Notes: generated by a model from the sequence alone, not told the origin. A stretch of 6,215 bases of DNA from Clostridia bacterium (GCA_017414605.1 JAFQLG010000091.1:1-6215), one strand, 5' to 3'; counted from the first letter of the stretch, positions 1 through 5,682 are shown. Made by a program: numbers and translations.

Positions 1-745
1 TGGAGATAGCAGCCTTTGCAGCCTGCTCTGCCTTGTCCTTACCCGTAGCCGCGCCAACGCCCATGTGAGCATAGCCCGCATCTCTCATGATAGTAGAAAC
101 GTCCGCAAAGTCAAGACCGATGAATGCCTCGCCGTTAACGAGGTCGGAAATGCTCTTAACGCCGGTGTAAAGCACGCTGTCCGCAACCTCAAAAGCGTTC
201 TTAAGAGTAATTCTCTGGTCGCTTACTTCCTTGAGCGTGTCGTTGGGGATAATGATAAGCGAGTCAACGTACTGAGCAAGCTCTGTGATACCCTCGTCTG
301 CGTTAGCAGCTCTTACCTTACCCTCAAAGGAGAAGGGACGGGTAACTATACCTATGGTGAGAACTCCGAGCTCCTTTGCAATGCGAGCAACAACGGGAGC
401 AGCACCGGTACCCGTACCGCCGCCCATACCTGCGGTTACAAATACCATATCTGTTTCGCCGAGAAGGCCCTTGATCTCCTCAAGAGATTCTTCAGCAGCT
501 CTCTTACCGATCTCGGGACGCGCACCTGCACCTCTGCCGCCGGTCAGCTTTTCGCCGATAACCAGCTGAGTTGGAGCATTGGAGCGAGTAAGAGCGAGAC
601 GGTCTGTGTTGACGGTAATAAATTCAACACCTCTGATGTTTGACGAGATCATTCTGTTAACAGCGTTATTTCCGCCGCCGCCTACACCGATAACCTTTAT
701 GTTGGCGCCTACTTGCATGGTGTCGTCGTGTTCAAAAATTCCCAT
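1..745 (-). CDS. ftsZ: Cell division protein FtsZ, N-terminal 248 residues (3' end beyond window)
   Basis: FtsZ is the tubulin-like GTPase that polymerises into the cytoplasmic Z-ring at the division site. The frame is open from ATG at 745-743 to the window edge, with a CGGAGG ribosome binding site at 760-755, nine bases upstream. Visible landmarks are the nucleotide-binding glycine loop [11 protein letters not shown] (about residues 20-30), the tubulin signature GGGTGTG (108-114), TRPFSFEG (135-142) and the T7-loop region ending LDFADV (211-216). Roughly the last third, including the variable linker and the C-terminal FtsA/SepF-binding tail, is outside the window. Oddity: the T7 synergy loop, normally GxxNxD, aligns here as A207-F-I-G210-L-D212; the catalytic aspartates D212 and D215 are kept. 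It lies downstream of radC on the same strand, after an 80-bp gap. The identification is certain; the functional meaning of the loop change is inference. Confidence 0.97.
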   Translation of the reverse strand, partial: MGIFEHDDTMQVGANIKVIGVGGGGNNAVNRMISSNIRGVEFITVNTDRLALTRSNAPTQLVIGEKLTGGRGAGARPEIGKRAAEESLEEIKGLLGETDMVFVTAGMGGGTGTGAAPVVARIAKELGVLTIGIVTRPFSFEGKVRAANADEGITELAQYVDSLIIIPNDTLKEVSDQRITLKNAFEVADSVLYTGVKSISDLVNGEAFIGLDFADVSTIMRDAGYAHMGVGAATGKDKAEQAAKAAIS

Positions 746-825
746 AATATGAATCCTCCGATTTATATGTTTCTAAAATTTTTTTATAATAAGAGTGTAT
801 TTTCTACACTATATTAACTGAATTT
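746..825 (-). other. radC-ftsZ intergenic spacer with two small hairpins
   Basis: This AT-rich spacer holds two inverted repeats. AACTGAA/TTCAGTT (816-822 with 825-831) overlaps the radC stop codon. AGTGTA/TACACT (794-799 with 805-810) has a 5-base loop. Neither is followed by a T-tract on the minus strand, so neither is a convincing intrinsic terminator. A TATTAT box (791-786, minus) could be a -10 for ftsZ, but no matching -35 is visible. Whether ftsZ has its own promoter here or is read through from radC cannot be decided from the sequence. Confidence 0.35.
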
Positions 826-1584
826 TCAGTTTTGATAAAAGCTTTTGTAAAATTCCTTTTCTGTTTCCGAGCAGCTTTTAAGGTCCATCATTCTGTAAAG
901 CATTGATGGCGAATAAGCAAGCTCATTAACGATCAGATGCTCGATGAGCTTGATCTCAACTGCAGCAAGAGCTCTTTGGGCGCTAACCGTTGCCGCCTTG
1001 TCCTGCATGCTTGCCTCGGCAACGCCGCCGGGGTGATTGTGGGCTAAAACTACGTTTTTTGCCCCTTTGATTACCGCTGTCCTTGCCAGCGCCGCCGCAT
1101 CGAGCGCCGCTTTGCATTGGCTCCCGCTCATGAGGACCACGGTATCGATAAGTCTTAAGTCGCCGTCCAGCATTATGGCGCAGAGGCTTTCCTCACTCTG
1201 TCCGCCAAAGTAAGCGAAGGCAAATTCGCCAAGCTTTGAGAGCGTATCCAGCTTTATGCGCGATGAAAACTTTTGCCGCTGTATTCTCCGGTACAGCTCA
1301 CCAACCAGCTGAAAATGCTGCGCGGTTACAGGGCCAACTCCGGAGAGGCTTACAAGCCTTTCGGGCGGAGCGTTGATAACCGCCTTGAGCGATCCGAATT
1401 CGCAGAGCAGCCTGTGCGCTATCTCGTTTGTGTTAACTCTGGGCAGGGAATAGAAGAGCAGAGCCTCCAGCAGCTCGTGGTCCGCAAAGCTTCTTGCTGA
1501 CTGAGCCTCGCATCGCTCCCTCATTCTTTCGCGATGCCCCGAGTGAAGACAGGCGTTAACGTCGTTCGTATCGGTTTGTTGCAT
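826..1584 (-). CDS. radC: RadC family protein (JAMM/MPN domain, UPF0758)
   Basis: This is a 252-residue RadC-family protein of the short clostridial type. The N-terminal part (about residues 14-60) contains GHRERMRERC and an ELLEALLFYSLPR helix. It is followed by a helix-hairpin-helix-like DNA-binding segment around SLSGVGPVTAQ (79-89). The C-terminal JAB/JAMM metalloprotease-like domain has upstream glutamates E131/E132 and the metal motif HNHPGG...S..D (H182, H184, S192, D195), so the zinc-site residues are complete. The frame stays open to an upstream ATG at 1680, but ATG 1584 is preferred: homologues begin close to it and a CGGAGG lies at 1603-1598, a slightly long 13-base spacing. The name RadC is historical; a role in DNA repair is doubtful and the biochemical function is not established. 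It precedes ftsZ on the same strand and is divergent from the small gene at 1885. Confidence 0.93.
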   Translation of the reverse strand: MQQTDTNDVNACLHSGHRERMRERCEAQSARSFADHELLEALLFYSLPRVNTNEIAHRLLCEFGSLKAVINAPPERLVSLSGVGPVTAQHFQLVGELYRRIQRQKFSSRIKLDTLSKLGEFAFAYFGGQSEESLCAIMLDGDLRLIDTVVLMSGSQCKAALDAAALARTAVIKGAKNVVLAHNHPGGVAEASMQDKAATVSAQRALAAVEIKLIEHLIVNELAYSPSMLYRMMDLKSCSETEKEFYKSFYQN

Positions 1585-1833
1585 GATGAAGTGTTTTCCT
1601 CCGTTTGATCTTTGCGCGCGGGAAATTTGAGCCACATTAAAAAATGTACGCAATATTTTGCTCCCATCGCTACATCTCATTTGCCTAAAGAGCTTTCAAA
1701 AGTCAAATGTGTCTGAAGGCTTGTAAAATTTCGGCAAAAGCTGTGCCAAAACGGAATGAAACGCAGATAAACGCGAAAATTGGCGGCAAATGGTTAAAAA
1801 CTTCAATCTTAATTATTTCCTTCTCACCTTTCT
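1585..1833. other. Divergent intergenic region between radC and the DUF6514-like gene
   Basis: This stretch holds no convincing gene. On the minus strand it carries the radC ribosome binding site and an open extension of the radC frame up to 1680, which I read as untranslated leader. A TTGACT box (1706-1701, minus) might be a radC -35, but no good -10 follows at 16-18 bp. An imperfect hairpin TTTcGGCA/TGCCaAAA (1729-1751) has no T-tract. I see no RNA gene or operator that I can name. Confidence 0.3.
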
Positions 1834-1842
1834 TGATATAAT
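1834..1842 (+). promoter_or_regulatory. Extended -10 promoter of the DUF6514-like gene
   Basis: TGATATAAT gives a perfect TATAAT (1837-1842) preceded by the TGn extension of extended -10 promoters. The -35 region 17-18 bp upstream (around 1813-1819) is poor, which is typical when the extended -10 compensates. The start point would fall near 1849, giving a leader of about 36 bases before ATG 1885. Confidence 0.6.
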
Positions 1843-1884
1843 GTCGTCACCTGACCTTAAAAAGGCGGGCGGGAGGGAAAGATC

Positions 1885-2088
1885 ATGAGCACTAAGTTGA
1901 TTTGTCAAGTTTTTGAATGTGGAAACGGGTCCTTTGGTCTAAGCTTTGTTGTGGGTGACCTCGTGCTTCGCGAATACAGATACGTTTCGCGCGACCGCGA
2001 GATGCTTGTCCGCTTTGCACAAGCGGTAAATCGCCAAGACCTTTCGCCCATACATATCGAGGACGTTATCGAGGATCTCCTCGCTTAA
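1885..2088 (+). CDS. Small DUF6514-like protein
   Basis: This 67-residue acidic protein resembles the DUF6514 family of small clostridial proteins. I base this on the pattern VSRDREMLVRFAQAVNRQ followed by LSPIHIEDVIEDLL at the C-terminus (about residues 34-66). The N-terminal half looks like a short beta-sheet with alternating hydrophobic residues (LICQVF, GLSFVVGDLVL). No signal peptide, membrane helix or catalytic motif is visible, so it is probably cytoplasmic. The start is well supported: a GGGAGGG ribosome binding site at 1871-1877 lies seven bases upstream, and an extended -10 promoter precedes it. Its stop codon is one base from the stop of the convergent repressor gene. Function is unknown. 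The family call comes from memory of the C-terminal motif, not a search. Confidence 0.72.
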   Translation: MSTKLICQVFECGNGSFGLSFVVGDLVLREYRYVSRDREMLVRFAQAVNRQDLSPIHIEDVIEDLLA

Positions 2089-2089
2089 G

Positions 2090-2713
2090 TCATCTGATGT
2101 CGGACTTGAAGGCGACTGCGCGCCCAATGATGCGGATCTTTTCCAGCTCCTCACCCATAAACACGATGGGCTCATAGCTTGAGTTTTCGGGAATGAGCAT
2201 AAGCTTTGCGCTCTCGGGGTAGTAATACACTCGCTTGAGCGTTGCCTCGTCATTTATAATGACCGCGGCGATCTCGCCGTTATTAACGGAATCCATTTTC
2301 TTTATGAAAACGGTATCGCCGTTATTGATTCTGGCATCCTTCATGCTGTCACCCTTGGCGATGAGGCAAAAATCCGCGTCCGTATCGGCATCGGTGTAAA
2401 CCAGCCCGTCGTCCTCCTCGTTTGCGAAAACGGGAGCGCCGCAGGCTATCTCGCCGATAATGGGGAGCGCCTTGAATTTTGCATTTGCAACGTACACCTC
2501 GGGCTCGGGCGAGTCTGTTGTACCCAAGAGGTAACCCTCGCTCACTCCAAGCACGCGCGCCATTGCGCATATCGCATCCGCCTTGGGAACATAGACGCCG
2601 TTCTTATACTGGCTGAGCCTTGGCTTTGAAATACCTGTCCGCCGCGATAACTCGGCGGCTTTTATATTTTTATCTGCCATTGCCGCAGCCAAACGTGATT
2701 TGAAATCGTTCAT
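2090..2713 (-). CDS. LexA/cI-like repressor: XRE helix-turn-helix plus self-cleaving S24 peptidase
   Basis: This 207-residue repressor has an N-terminal XRE-type helix-turn-helix (about residues 17-41, AAELSRRTGISKPRLSQYKN) and a C-terminal LexA/cI/UmuD S24 peptidase domain (about 83-203). The self-cleavage machinery is complete: a Cys-Gly scissile pair at C91-G92 in IACGAPVFA, the nucleophile S123 in KGDSM and the general base K160 in ATLKR. By family knowledge such proteins dimerise on operators and cleave themselves when stimulated by RecA filaments. ATG 2713 is preferred, with GGAGA five bases upstream and the usual short run into the HTH. ATG 2752 in the same frame also has an AGGA upstream and would add 13 residues. 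It is divergent from the phage packaging operon and shares its control region, so it most likely represses that operon and perhaps itself. A host LexA is less likely because of the XRE rather than winged-helix DNA-binding domain. Confidence 0.92.
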   Translation of the reverse strand: MNDFKSRLAAAMADKNIKAAELSRRTGISKPRLSQYKNGVYVPKADAICAMARVLGVSEGYLLGTTDSPEPEVYVANAKFKALPIIGEIACGAPVFANEEDDGLVYTDADTDADFCLIAKGDSMKDARINNGDTVFIKKMDSVNNGEIAAVIINDEATLKRVYYYPESAKLMLIPENSSYEPIVFMGEELEKIRIIGRAVAFKSDIR

Positions 2714-2772
2714 ATCTATCTCCGTTTGGGGTTTGAACTTGTAAAAAAACATAAATATTTCCTACATTAAAC

Positions 2773-2801
2773 ATTATACCACAGAGTTAAGCTTGTGTCA
2801 A
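2773..2801 (-). promoter_or_regulatory. Consensus sigma-A promoter of the repressor gene
   Basis: On the minus strand TTGACA (2801-2796) and TATAAT (2778-2773) are separated by 17 bp, an exact consensus match. Transcription should start near 2767-2765, leaving about 53 bases of leader to ATG 2713 or only about 14 to ATG 2752. A GTTAAGC motif (2786-2792, plus-strand reading) lies in the spacer. Confidence 0.88.
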
Positions 2802-2819
2802 CAGTTTTTTGAAAAAAAG

Positions 2820-2833
2820 TTAAATAAATTTAA
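2820..2833. promoter_or_regulatory. AT-rich palindrome between the divergent promoters
   Basis: TTAAAT-AA-ATTTAA is a dyad with six-base arms and a two-base centre, located midway between the two -35 boxes. It could be a repressor operator or simply an AT-rich upstream element. AT-rich palindromes arise often by chance, hence the modest confidence. Confidence 0.35.
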
Positions 2834-2846
2834 TCGGATCTTGTAC

Positions 2847-2875
2847 TTGACAAAATAGAACAAATGTGCTATAAT
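2847..2875 (+). promoter_or_regulatory. Consensus sigma-A promoter of the rightward packaging operon
   Basis: TTGACA (2847-2852) and TATAAT (2870-2875) with a 17-bp spacer exactly match the consensus. Transcription should begin near 2882, about 240 bases before the first start codon at 3125. An SOS-box-like dyad fills the spacer. A promoter this strong would need tight repression in a lysogen, in keeping with the adjacent repressor gene. Confidence 0.9.
2857..2870. promoter_or_regulatory. SOS-box-like operator inside the rightward promoter
   Basis: AGAAC-AAAT-GTGCT matches the Gram-positive SOS box pattern GAAC-N4-GTTC at seven of eight half-site positions. It occupies the stretch between the -35 and -10 boxes, where bound repressor would block RNA polymerase. 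The binding protein could be the adjacent S24 repressor or the host LexA. The assignment rests on motif similarity and position only. Confidence 0.45.
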
Positions 2876-3124
2876 TGCCTCAGTTAAGCCGAAGGAGCAG
2901 CAGAGAACAACGACACGCTGCGACATCAAACCCCTTGAAAATACAAGCAAATCCACAATAACAAGCTTTGCGCGGCATCAAAAACTCCACTTTTGCCCCA
3001 CCTGCCGCAATCAAGCTTGAAGGCTGCGAATTTCGTTTGGATTTTCAAGACGAGAAAATTAAGTTAGCTTAACGAGTTAAACAACCAAAACATTTGTTAT
3101 TCGCCGAGGCGAGAAAGGAATATA
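2876..3124 (+). other. ATG-free 5' leader of the packaging operon
   Basis: This stretch lies between the -10 box and the first gene and has no ATG on the plus strand. An AAGGAG at 2892-2897 looks like a ribosome binding site, but no ATG, GTG or TTG follows within about 12 bases, so no leader peptide is evident. Besides the long hairpin (2934-3049), a short hairpin TCGC-CGAG-GCGA (3101-3112) sits directly before the AAAGGA ribosome binding site (3114-3119) of the first gene and could influence its translation. Confidence 0.55.
2934..3049 (+). ncRNA. Long structured hairpin in the operon leader
   Basis: Nested inverted repeats predict one extended stem-loop in the leader RNA. The outer stem pairs 2934-2952 with 3030-3049 (starting CTTGAAAAT against ATTTTCAAG) in about 17 pairs plus two mismatches. 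A middle stem pairs CAAGCTT (2962-2968) with AAGCTTG (3013-3019). An inner stem pairs GCGGCA (2972-2977) with TGCCGC (3003-3008). The tip is CAAAA/TTTTG (2979-2983 with 2991-2995) around a seven-base loop. No T-tract follows on either strand, so it is not a simple terminator. It resembles no riboswitch I recognise. It may be a regulatory leader RNA, a packaging recognition site next to the terminase genes, or a small inverted-repeat insertion. The pairing is visible; the function is inference. Confidence 0.5.
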
Positions 3125-3376
3125 ATGGGATTTTCAGGTATGTGTCCTTATCTCAAGGACGCCAGAAGCTTGGAGAGGACGATCTGCGAGTGCGCAAGGT
3201 TCACCTTTCCCGATAAAGCATCAAGGAGAGAGATACTGTATGGCTTTTGCGGTCATCCAACGCAATGGCGCAAGTGTCCCTTCAAGATAGCAATGGATAA
3301 TCATTACGGCAGAAAGTACGGATACGAGCCGCCTCTTGTGCAAAATAAAGAGGGCACGGCGCAAAAAGAGGCTTGA
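3125..3376 (+). CDS. Cysteine-rich small protein, possible zinc binder, unknown function
   Basis: This basic 83-residue protein is the first gene of the rightward operon. I do not recognise it as a named family. Its cysteines are arranged as CPYL (C7), CEC (C21, C23), FCGHP (C42, with H44) and CPFK (C51), spacing that could form a treble-clef or zinc-ribbon-like metal site. A lysine/arginine-rich stretch (RKYGYE, KIAMDNHYGRK) follows. The start ATG 3125 has AAAGGA five bases upstream. No signal peptide or membrane helix is seen. Small cysteine-rich proteins occur near the terminase of clostridial prophages, so a DNA-binding or packaging accessory role is possible but unproven. It is followed after 23 bases by the next small gene. 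Confidence 0.75.
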   Translation: MGFSGMCPYLKDARSLERTICECARFTFPDKASRREILYGFCGHPTQWRKCPFKIAMDNHYGRKYGYEPPLVQNKEGTAQKEA

Positions 3377-3399
3377 ATGGCACTCGGTCAGGAGGAAAA

Positions 3400-3660
3400 A
3401 TGATCAGGAAATTACATTTTTTAAGAAACGTTTTGCGCGCAAAGAACGCGCAGATAAAGAGCGCGCGAGATATGGCAGAGGCGCAAAAGAGCGCAAACGT
3501 CATTTTGTCGGCATACGTTGCCATTCTCGCAAAAAGGCAGGGCGAGGTCCGCATACCCAAGAGCGCCGTCAGCGAGGCTCTGGGGCGTTACAGAGTGAGC
3601 GCCGAGGCGCAGGGCGATTGCTACGTTATAACCGTGCATCAGAGCGGAGGCAAAGCATAA
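3400..3660 (+). CDS. Small phage-associated protein, unknown function
   Basis: This 86-residue, strongly basic protein lies between the cysteine-rich gene and the terminase small subunit. Residues 1-46 look like one or two amphipathic helices (RNVLRAKNAQIKSARDMAE onward). Residues 48-80 look like a beta-rich segment, with EVRIPKSAVSEALGRYRV then GDCYVITV. The pattern of a helical N-terminus followed by an IPK...EAL...YRV...Y.ITV tail recalls small hypothetical proteins of clostridial prophages, but I cannot name a function. ATG 3400 is chosen because AGGAGG (3390-3395) sits just four bases upstream; the frame opens earlier at TTG 3373, which lacks such a site. It ends three bases before the next start, so translational coupling is likely. 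Confidence 0.75.
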   Translation: MIRKLHFLRNVLRAKNAQIKSARDMAEAQKSANVILSAYVAILAKRQGEVRIPKSAVSEALGRYRVSAEAQGDCYVITVHQSGGKA

Positions 3661-3663
3661 GCC

Positions 3664-4170
3664 GTGGCTTTGAGCAGATATGAAAAATGGAAGCAGCGCT
3701 TTGGTCTTGAATACGTTCGCAGGCTTGCGGAGGAGGGACTTTGCGATGAGGACGTTGCAACGCGGTCTGCCATAACGCTATCCACCTTGCGCCGCTGGAA
3801 AAAGCGCTATCCCGAGCTTTGCGCCGCCATAGAGCTGGGGCGCAGCGGAGCCGATTATGCCGTTGTTGAGGCGCTTTACAAAAAGGCGGTGGGCTACAGC
3901 GTTAAGGTGAACAAAAAGGTAAAGCTCAAGCGCATAGACTACGACCCCGTAACGGGCAAAAAGCTGCGCGAATACGAGGAGCTTGCCGACACCTTTGACG
4001 AGGACTATATCCCACCCGACCTGCGCGCCGAGATGTTCTGGCTAAAGAGCCGCCAGCCCGATCGCTGGCAGGAGGGCGCGGCGCGCGAGGGAGAGCAGGC
4101 GGCAATGGGAGGCATCATCGAGCTGCCAACGCCCGACAGCATAGACCCCGAGCCGCCCGAGGAAGATTAA
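3664..4170 (+). CDS. Phage terminase small subunit
   Basis: This 168-residue protein has the layout of small terminase subunits, which recognise phage DNA and hand it to the large subunit for cutting and packaging. A helix-turn-helix lies at about residues 26-47 (LCDEDVATRSAITLSTLRRW), followed by a helical oligomerisation region (52-80) with AVVEALYKKAVGYS. The segment 117-136, PPDLRAEMFWLKSRQPDRWQ, is characteristic of the family in Firmicutes phages. The C-terminal tail is acidic and proline-rich, a plausible contact to the large subunit. The start is GTG 3664, with GGAGG at 3646-3650 a rather distant 13 bases upstream; TTG 3670 is an alternative. The preceding stop is only three bases before the GTG. 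It sits directly ahead of the large terminase, which supports the assignment. Confidence 0.87.
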   Translation: MALSRYEKWKQRFGLEYVRRLAEEGLCDEDVATRSAITLSTLRRWKKRYPELCAAIELGRSGADYAVVEALYKKAVGYSVKVNKKVKLKRIDYDPVTGKKLREYEELADTFDEDYIPPDLRAEMFWLKSRQPDRWQEGAAREGEQAAMGGIIELPTPDSIDPEPPEED

Positions 4171-4185
4171 GGCGGCAGACGTGAT

Positions 4186-5655
4186 ATGAGCTATGGCAAT
4201 GAGATAATGGCAGGCGAGCGCGTTGTATGGCGGCCCCAACCAAAGCAGGCTGAATTTATGAGGCGGCTGGAGGACGAGGCACTGTACGGCGGCGCGGCGG
4301 GCGGCGGAAAGAGTGACTGTGCCTTGGCGGAGGCTTTGCGCCAGATAAGCATACCGCACTATCGCGGCTTGATCCTGCGCAAGACCTATCCCCAGCTATC
4401 CGAGCTTATAGACCGCTCGCACACGATCTATTCCGATTTTTGCCCCGCCGCTACCTATAACGAGTCCAAGCATTTCTGGCGCTTTCCCTCGGGCGCAAAG
4501 ATATATTTCGGTTCGCTGGCGCACGCCGACGACCGCTACAACTATCAGGGCAAGCGATACGATTTTATCGACTTTGACGAGCTGACGCAGTTCACCTATG
4601 ACGAATACATATATCTCTTTTCGCGAAACCGACCCAGCGGCGCGGGCACGCGCTGTTACATCAGGGCGCAGGCAAACCCGGGCGGAATAGGGCATGGTTG
4701 GGTAAAAGAGAGGTTTATAACGCCCGCCCCGCCAATGACTACCATCTGGGAAACCGTCAATATCACGACACCCAAAGGAGAGCTTATACGCCGCAAAAGA
4801 TCGCGCGTTTTCGTACCCAGCACGGTATTTGACAACGAGATACTTTTGCGCAACGATCCCGACTATTTAGCAAGACTTGCCTCACTCCCCGAGGCGCAGA
4901 AAGCCGCTTTGCTATATGGAGATTGGGAGGGCTTTTCGGGTCAGGTGTTCACCGAGTGGCGCAACGAGCCCGAGGGCTATGGCGATAGGGTGAACAGTCA
5001 CGTTATCGCGCCCTTTGCGATACCGCGCTCCTGGAGGATATTCCGCGGCTTTGACTGGGGATATTCGCGTCCCTTTTCGGTTGGCTGGTATGCCGAGGAC
5101 AAGGAGGGCGTGCTATACCGCATTCGCGAGCTGTACGGTTGCACCTCAACGCCTAACGAGGGCGTCAGATGGGAGGCGGCGCGCATCGCAAACGAGATAA
5201 AGCGCATCGAGCGCGAGGACCCCAACCTATGCGGCAGAGATATTTTGGGCATAGCCGACCCCGCCATTTTTCAAAAGAACGGCGGCGAGAGCATAGGCGA
5301 GATAATGGAAAAGCAGGGCGTTTATTTTGACAGAGCCGACAACTCGCGCATGGCGGGAAAGCAACAGATACACAATCGCCTGGCTTTTGACTCGTGCGGC
5401 AGAGCGCGGCTGTACGTTTTTTCCACCTGCCGCCAATTTATAAGGACCTTTCCAAATCTTACTTACGATAGCGTAAACGTTGAGGACGTGGACAGCTCGA
5501 TAGAGGACCACATCTACGACGAGCTGCGTTACGTTTGCATGGAGCGCCCCGTTTCGCCGCCGAAAAGGGACGGGGGAGAGAGCGAGATAGCAAGAGCGCC
5601 CTATGACCCCCTCGACCTTGGCGCATATCGGGTGCGCGCCAGGTTTGGCAACTAA
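4186..5655 (+). CDS. Phage terminase large subunit (packaging ATPase and nuclease)
   Basis: This is the motor of DNA packaging: it docks on the portal, pumps DNA into the procapsid by ATP hydrolysis and cuts the concatemer. The 489 residues are of normal family length and both domains look intact. The N-terminal ATPase has a Walker A loop GGAAGGGKS (35-43, K42), a Walker B run FIDFDE (127-132, with D131-E132) and a coupling motif AQANPGG (161-167). The C-terminal RNase H-like nuclease has the expected acidic residues in FRGFDWGYS (D290), GIADPA (D358) and SSIEDHIYDELRY (D441 or D445), as in T4 gp17-type terminases. ATG 4186 lacks a clear ribosome binding site; ATG 4207 is an alternative that would remove seven residues and no motif. 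It follows the small subunit by 15 bases and precedes the portal gene. Confidence 0.96.
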   Translation: MSYGNEIMAGERVVWRPQPKQAEFMRRLEDEALYGGAAGGGKSDCALAEALRQISIPHYRGLILRKTYPQLSELIDRSHTIYSDFCPAATYNESKHFWRFPSGAKIYFGSLAHADDRYNYQGKRYDFIDFDELTQFTYDEYIYLFSRNRPSGAGTRCYIRAQANPGGIGHGWVKERFITPAPPMTTIWETVNITTPKGELIRRKRSRVFVPSTVFDNEILLRNDPDYLARLASLPEAQKAALLYGDWEGFSGQVFTEWRNEPEGYGDRVNSHVIAPFAIPRSWRIFRGFDWGYSRPFSVGWYAEDKEGVLYRIRELYGCTSTPNEGVRWEAARIANEIKRIEREDPNLCGRDILGIADPAIFQKNGGESIGEIMEKQGVYFDRADNSRMAGKQQIHNRLAFDSCGRARLYVFSTCRQFIRTFPNLTYDSVNVEDVDSSIEDHIYDELRYVCMERPVSPPKRDGGESEIARAPYDPLDLGAYRVRARFGN

Positions 5656-5682
5656 AAAAGCTTTATAGCAAAAGGAGAAACA

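Larger units (their letters stand above)
2786..3073. repeat. Three GTTAAGC motifs in the control and leader region
   Basis: GTTAAGC occurs at 2786-2792 (within the leftward promoter spacer) and 2883-2889 (at the expected start of the rightward transcript), and as its complement GCTTAAC at 3067-3073 (late in the leader). The first and second copies sit where a repressor would act on each promoter. The second and third could also pair with each other in RNA and close the whole leader. The third lies in a local hairpin TTAAG-TTAG-CTTAA (3059-3072). A seven-base repeat three times in about 290 bases is suggestive, not proof. Confidence 0.35.

Noticed and set aside
65..643. A 192-residue open frame on the plus strand across ftsZ
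   Set aside because: It is antisense to a certain ftsZ frame, has no ribosome binding site, and its composition shows no domain logic; it is a by-product of the ftsZ codon pattern.
1585..1680. N-terminal extension of radC to ATG 1680
   Set aside because: The extra 32 residues do not resemble the RadC N-terminus, and a GGAGG precedes the internal ATG at 1584.
1729..1751. Imperfect hairpin TTTcGGCA/TGCCaAAA upstream of radC
   Set aside because: It has a mismatch, a weak stem and no T-tract, and it can easily arise by chance in this AT-rich spacer.
2714..2752. N-terminal extension of the repressor to ATG 2752
   Set aside because: It remains possible, because an AGGA precedes it, but ATG 2713 has the better ribosome binding site and places the helix-turn-helix at the usual distance from the start.
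2934..3049. Reading the long leader hairpin as an intrinsic terminator or a MITE
   Set aside because: There is no T-tract on either strand after the stem, and no target-site duplication is visible at its edges.
3336..3683. A 115-residue, very arginine/lysine-rich plus-strand frame
   Set aside because: It overlaps the end of the cysteine-rich gene and all of the 86-residue gene in another frame, lacks a good ribosome binding site, and the alternative frames have clean start signals and junctions.
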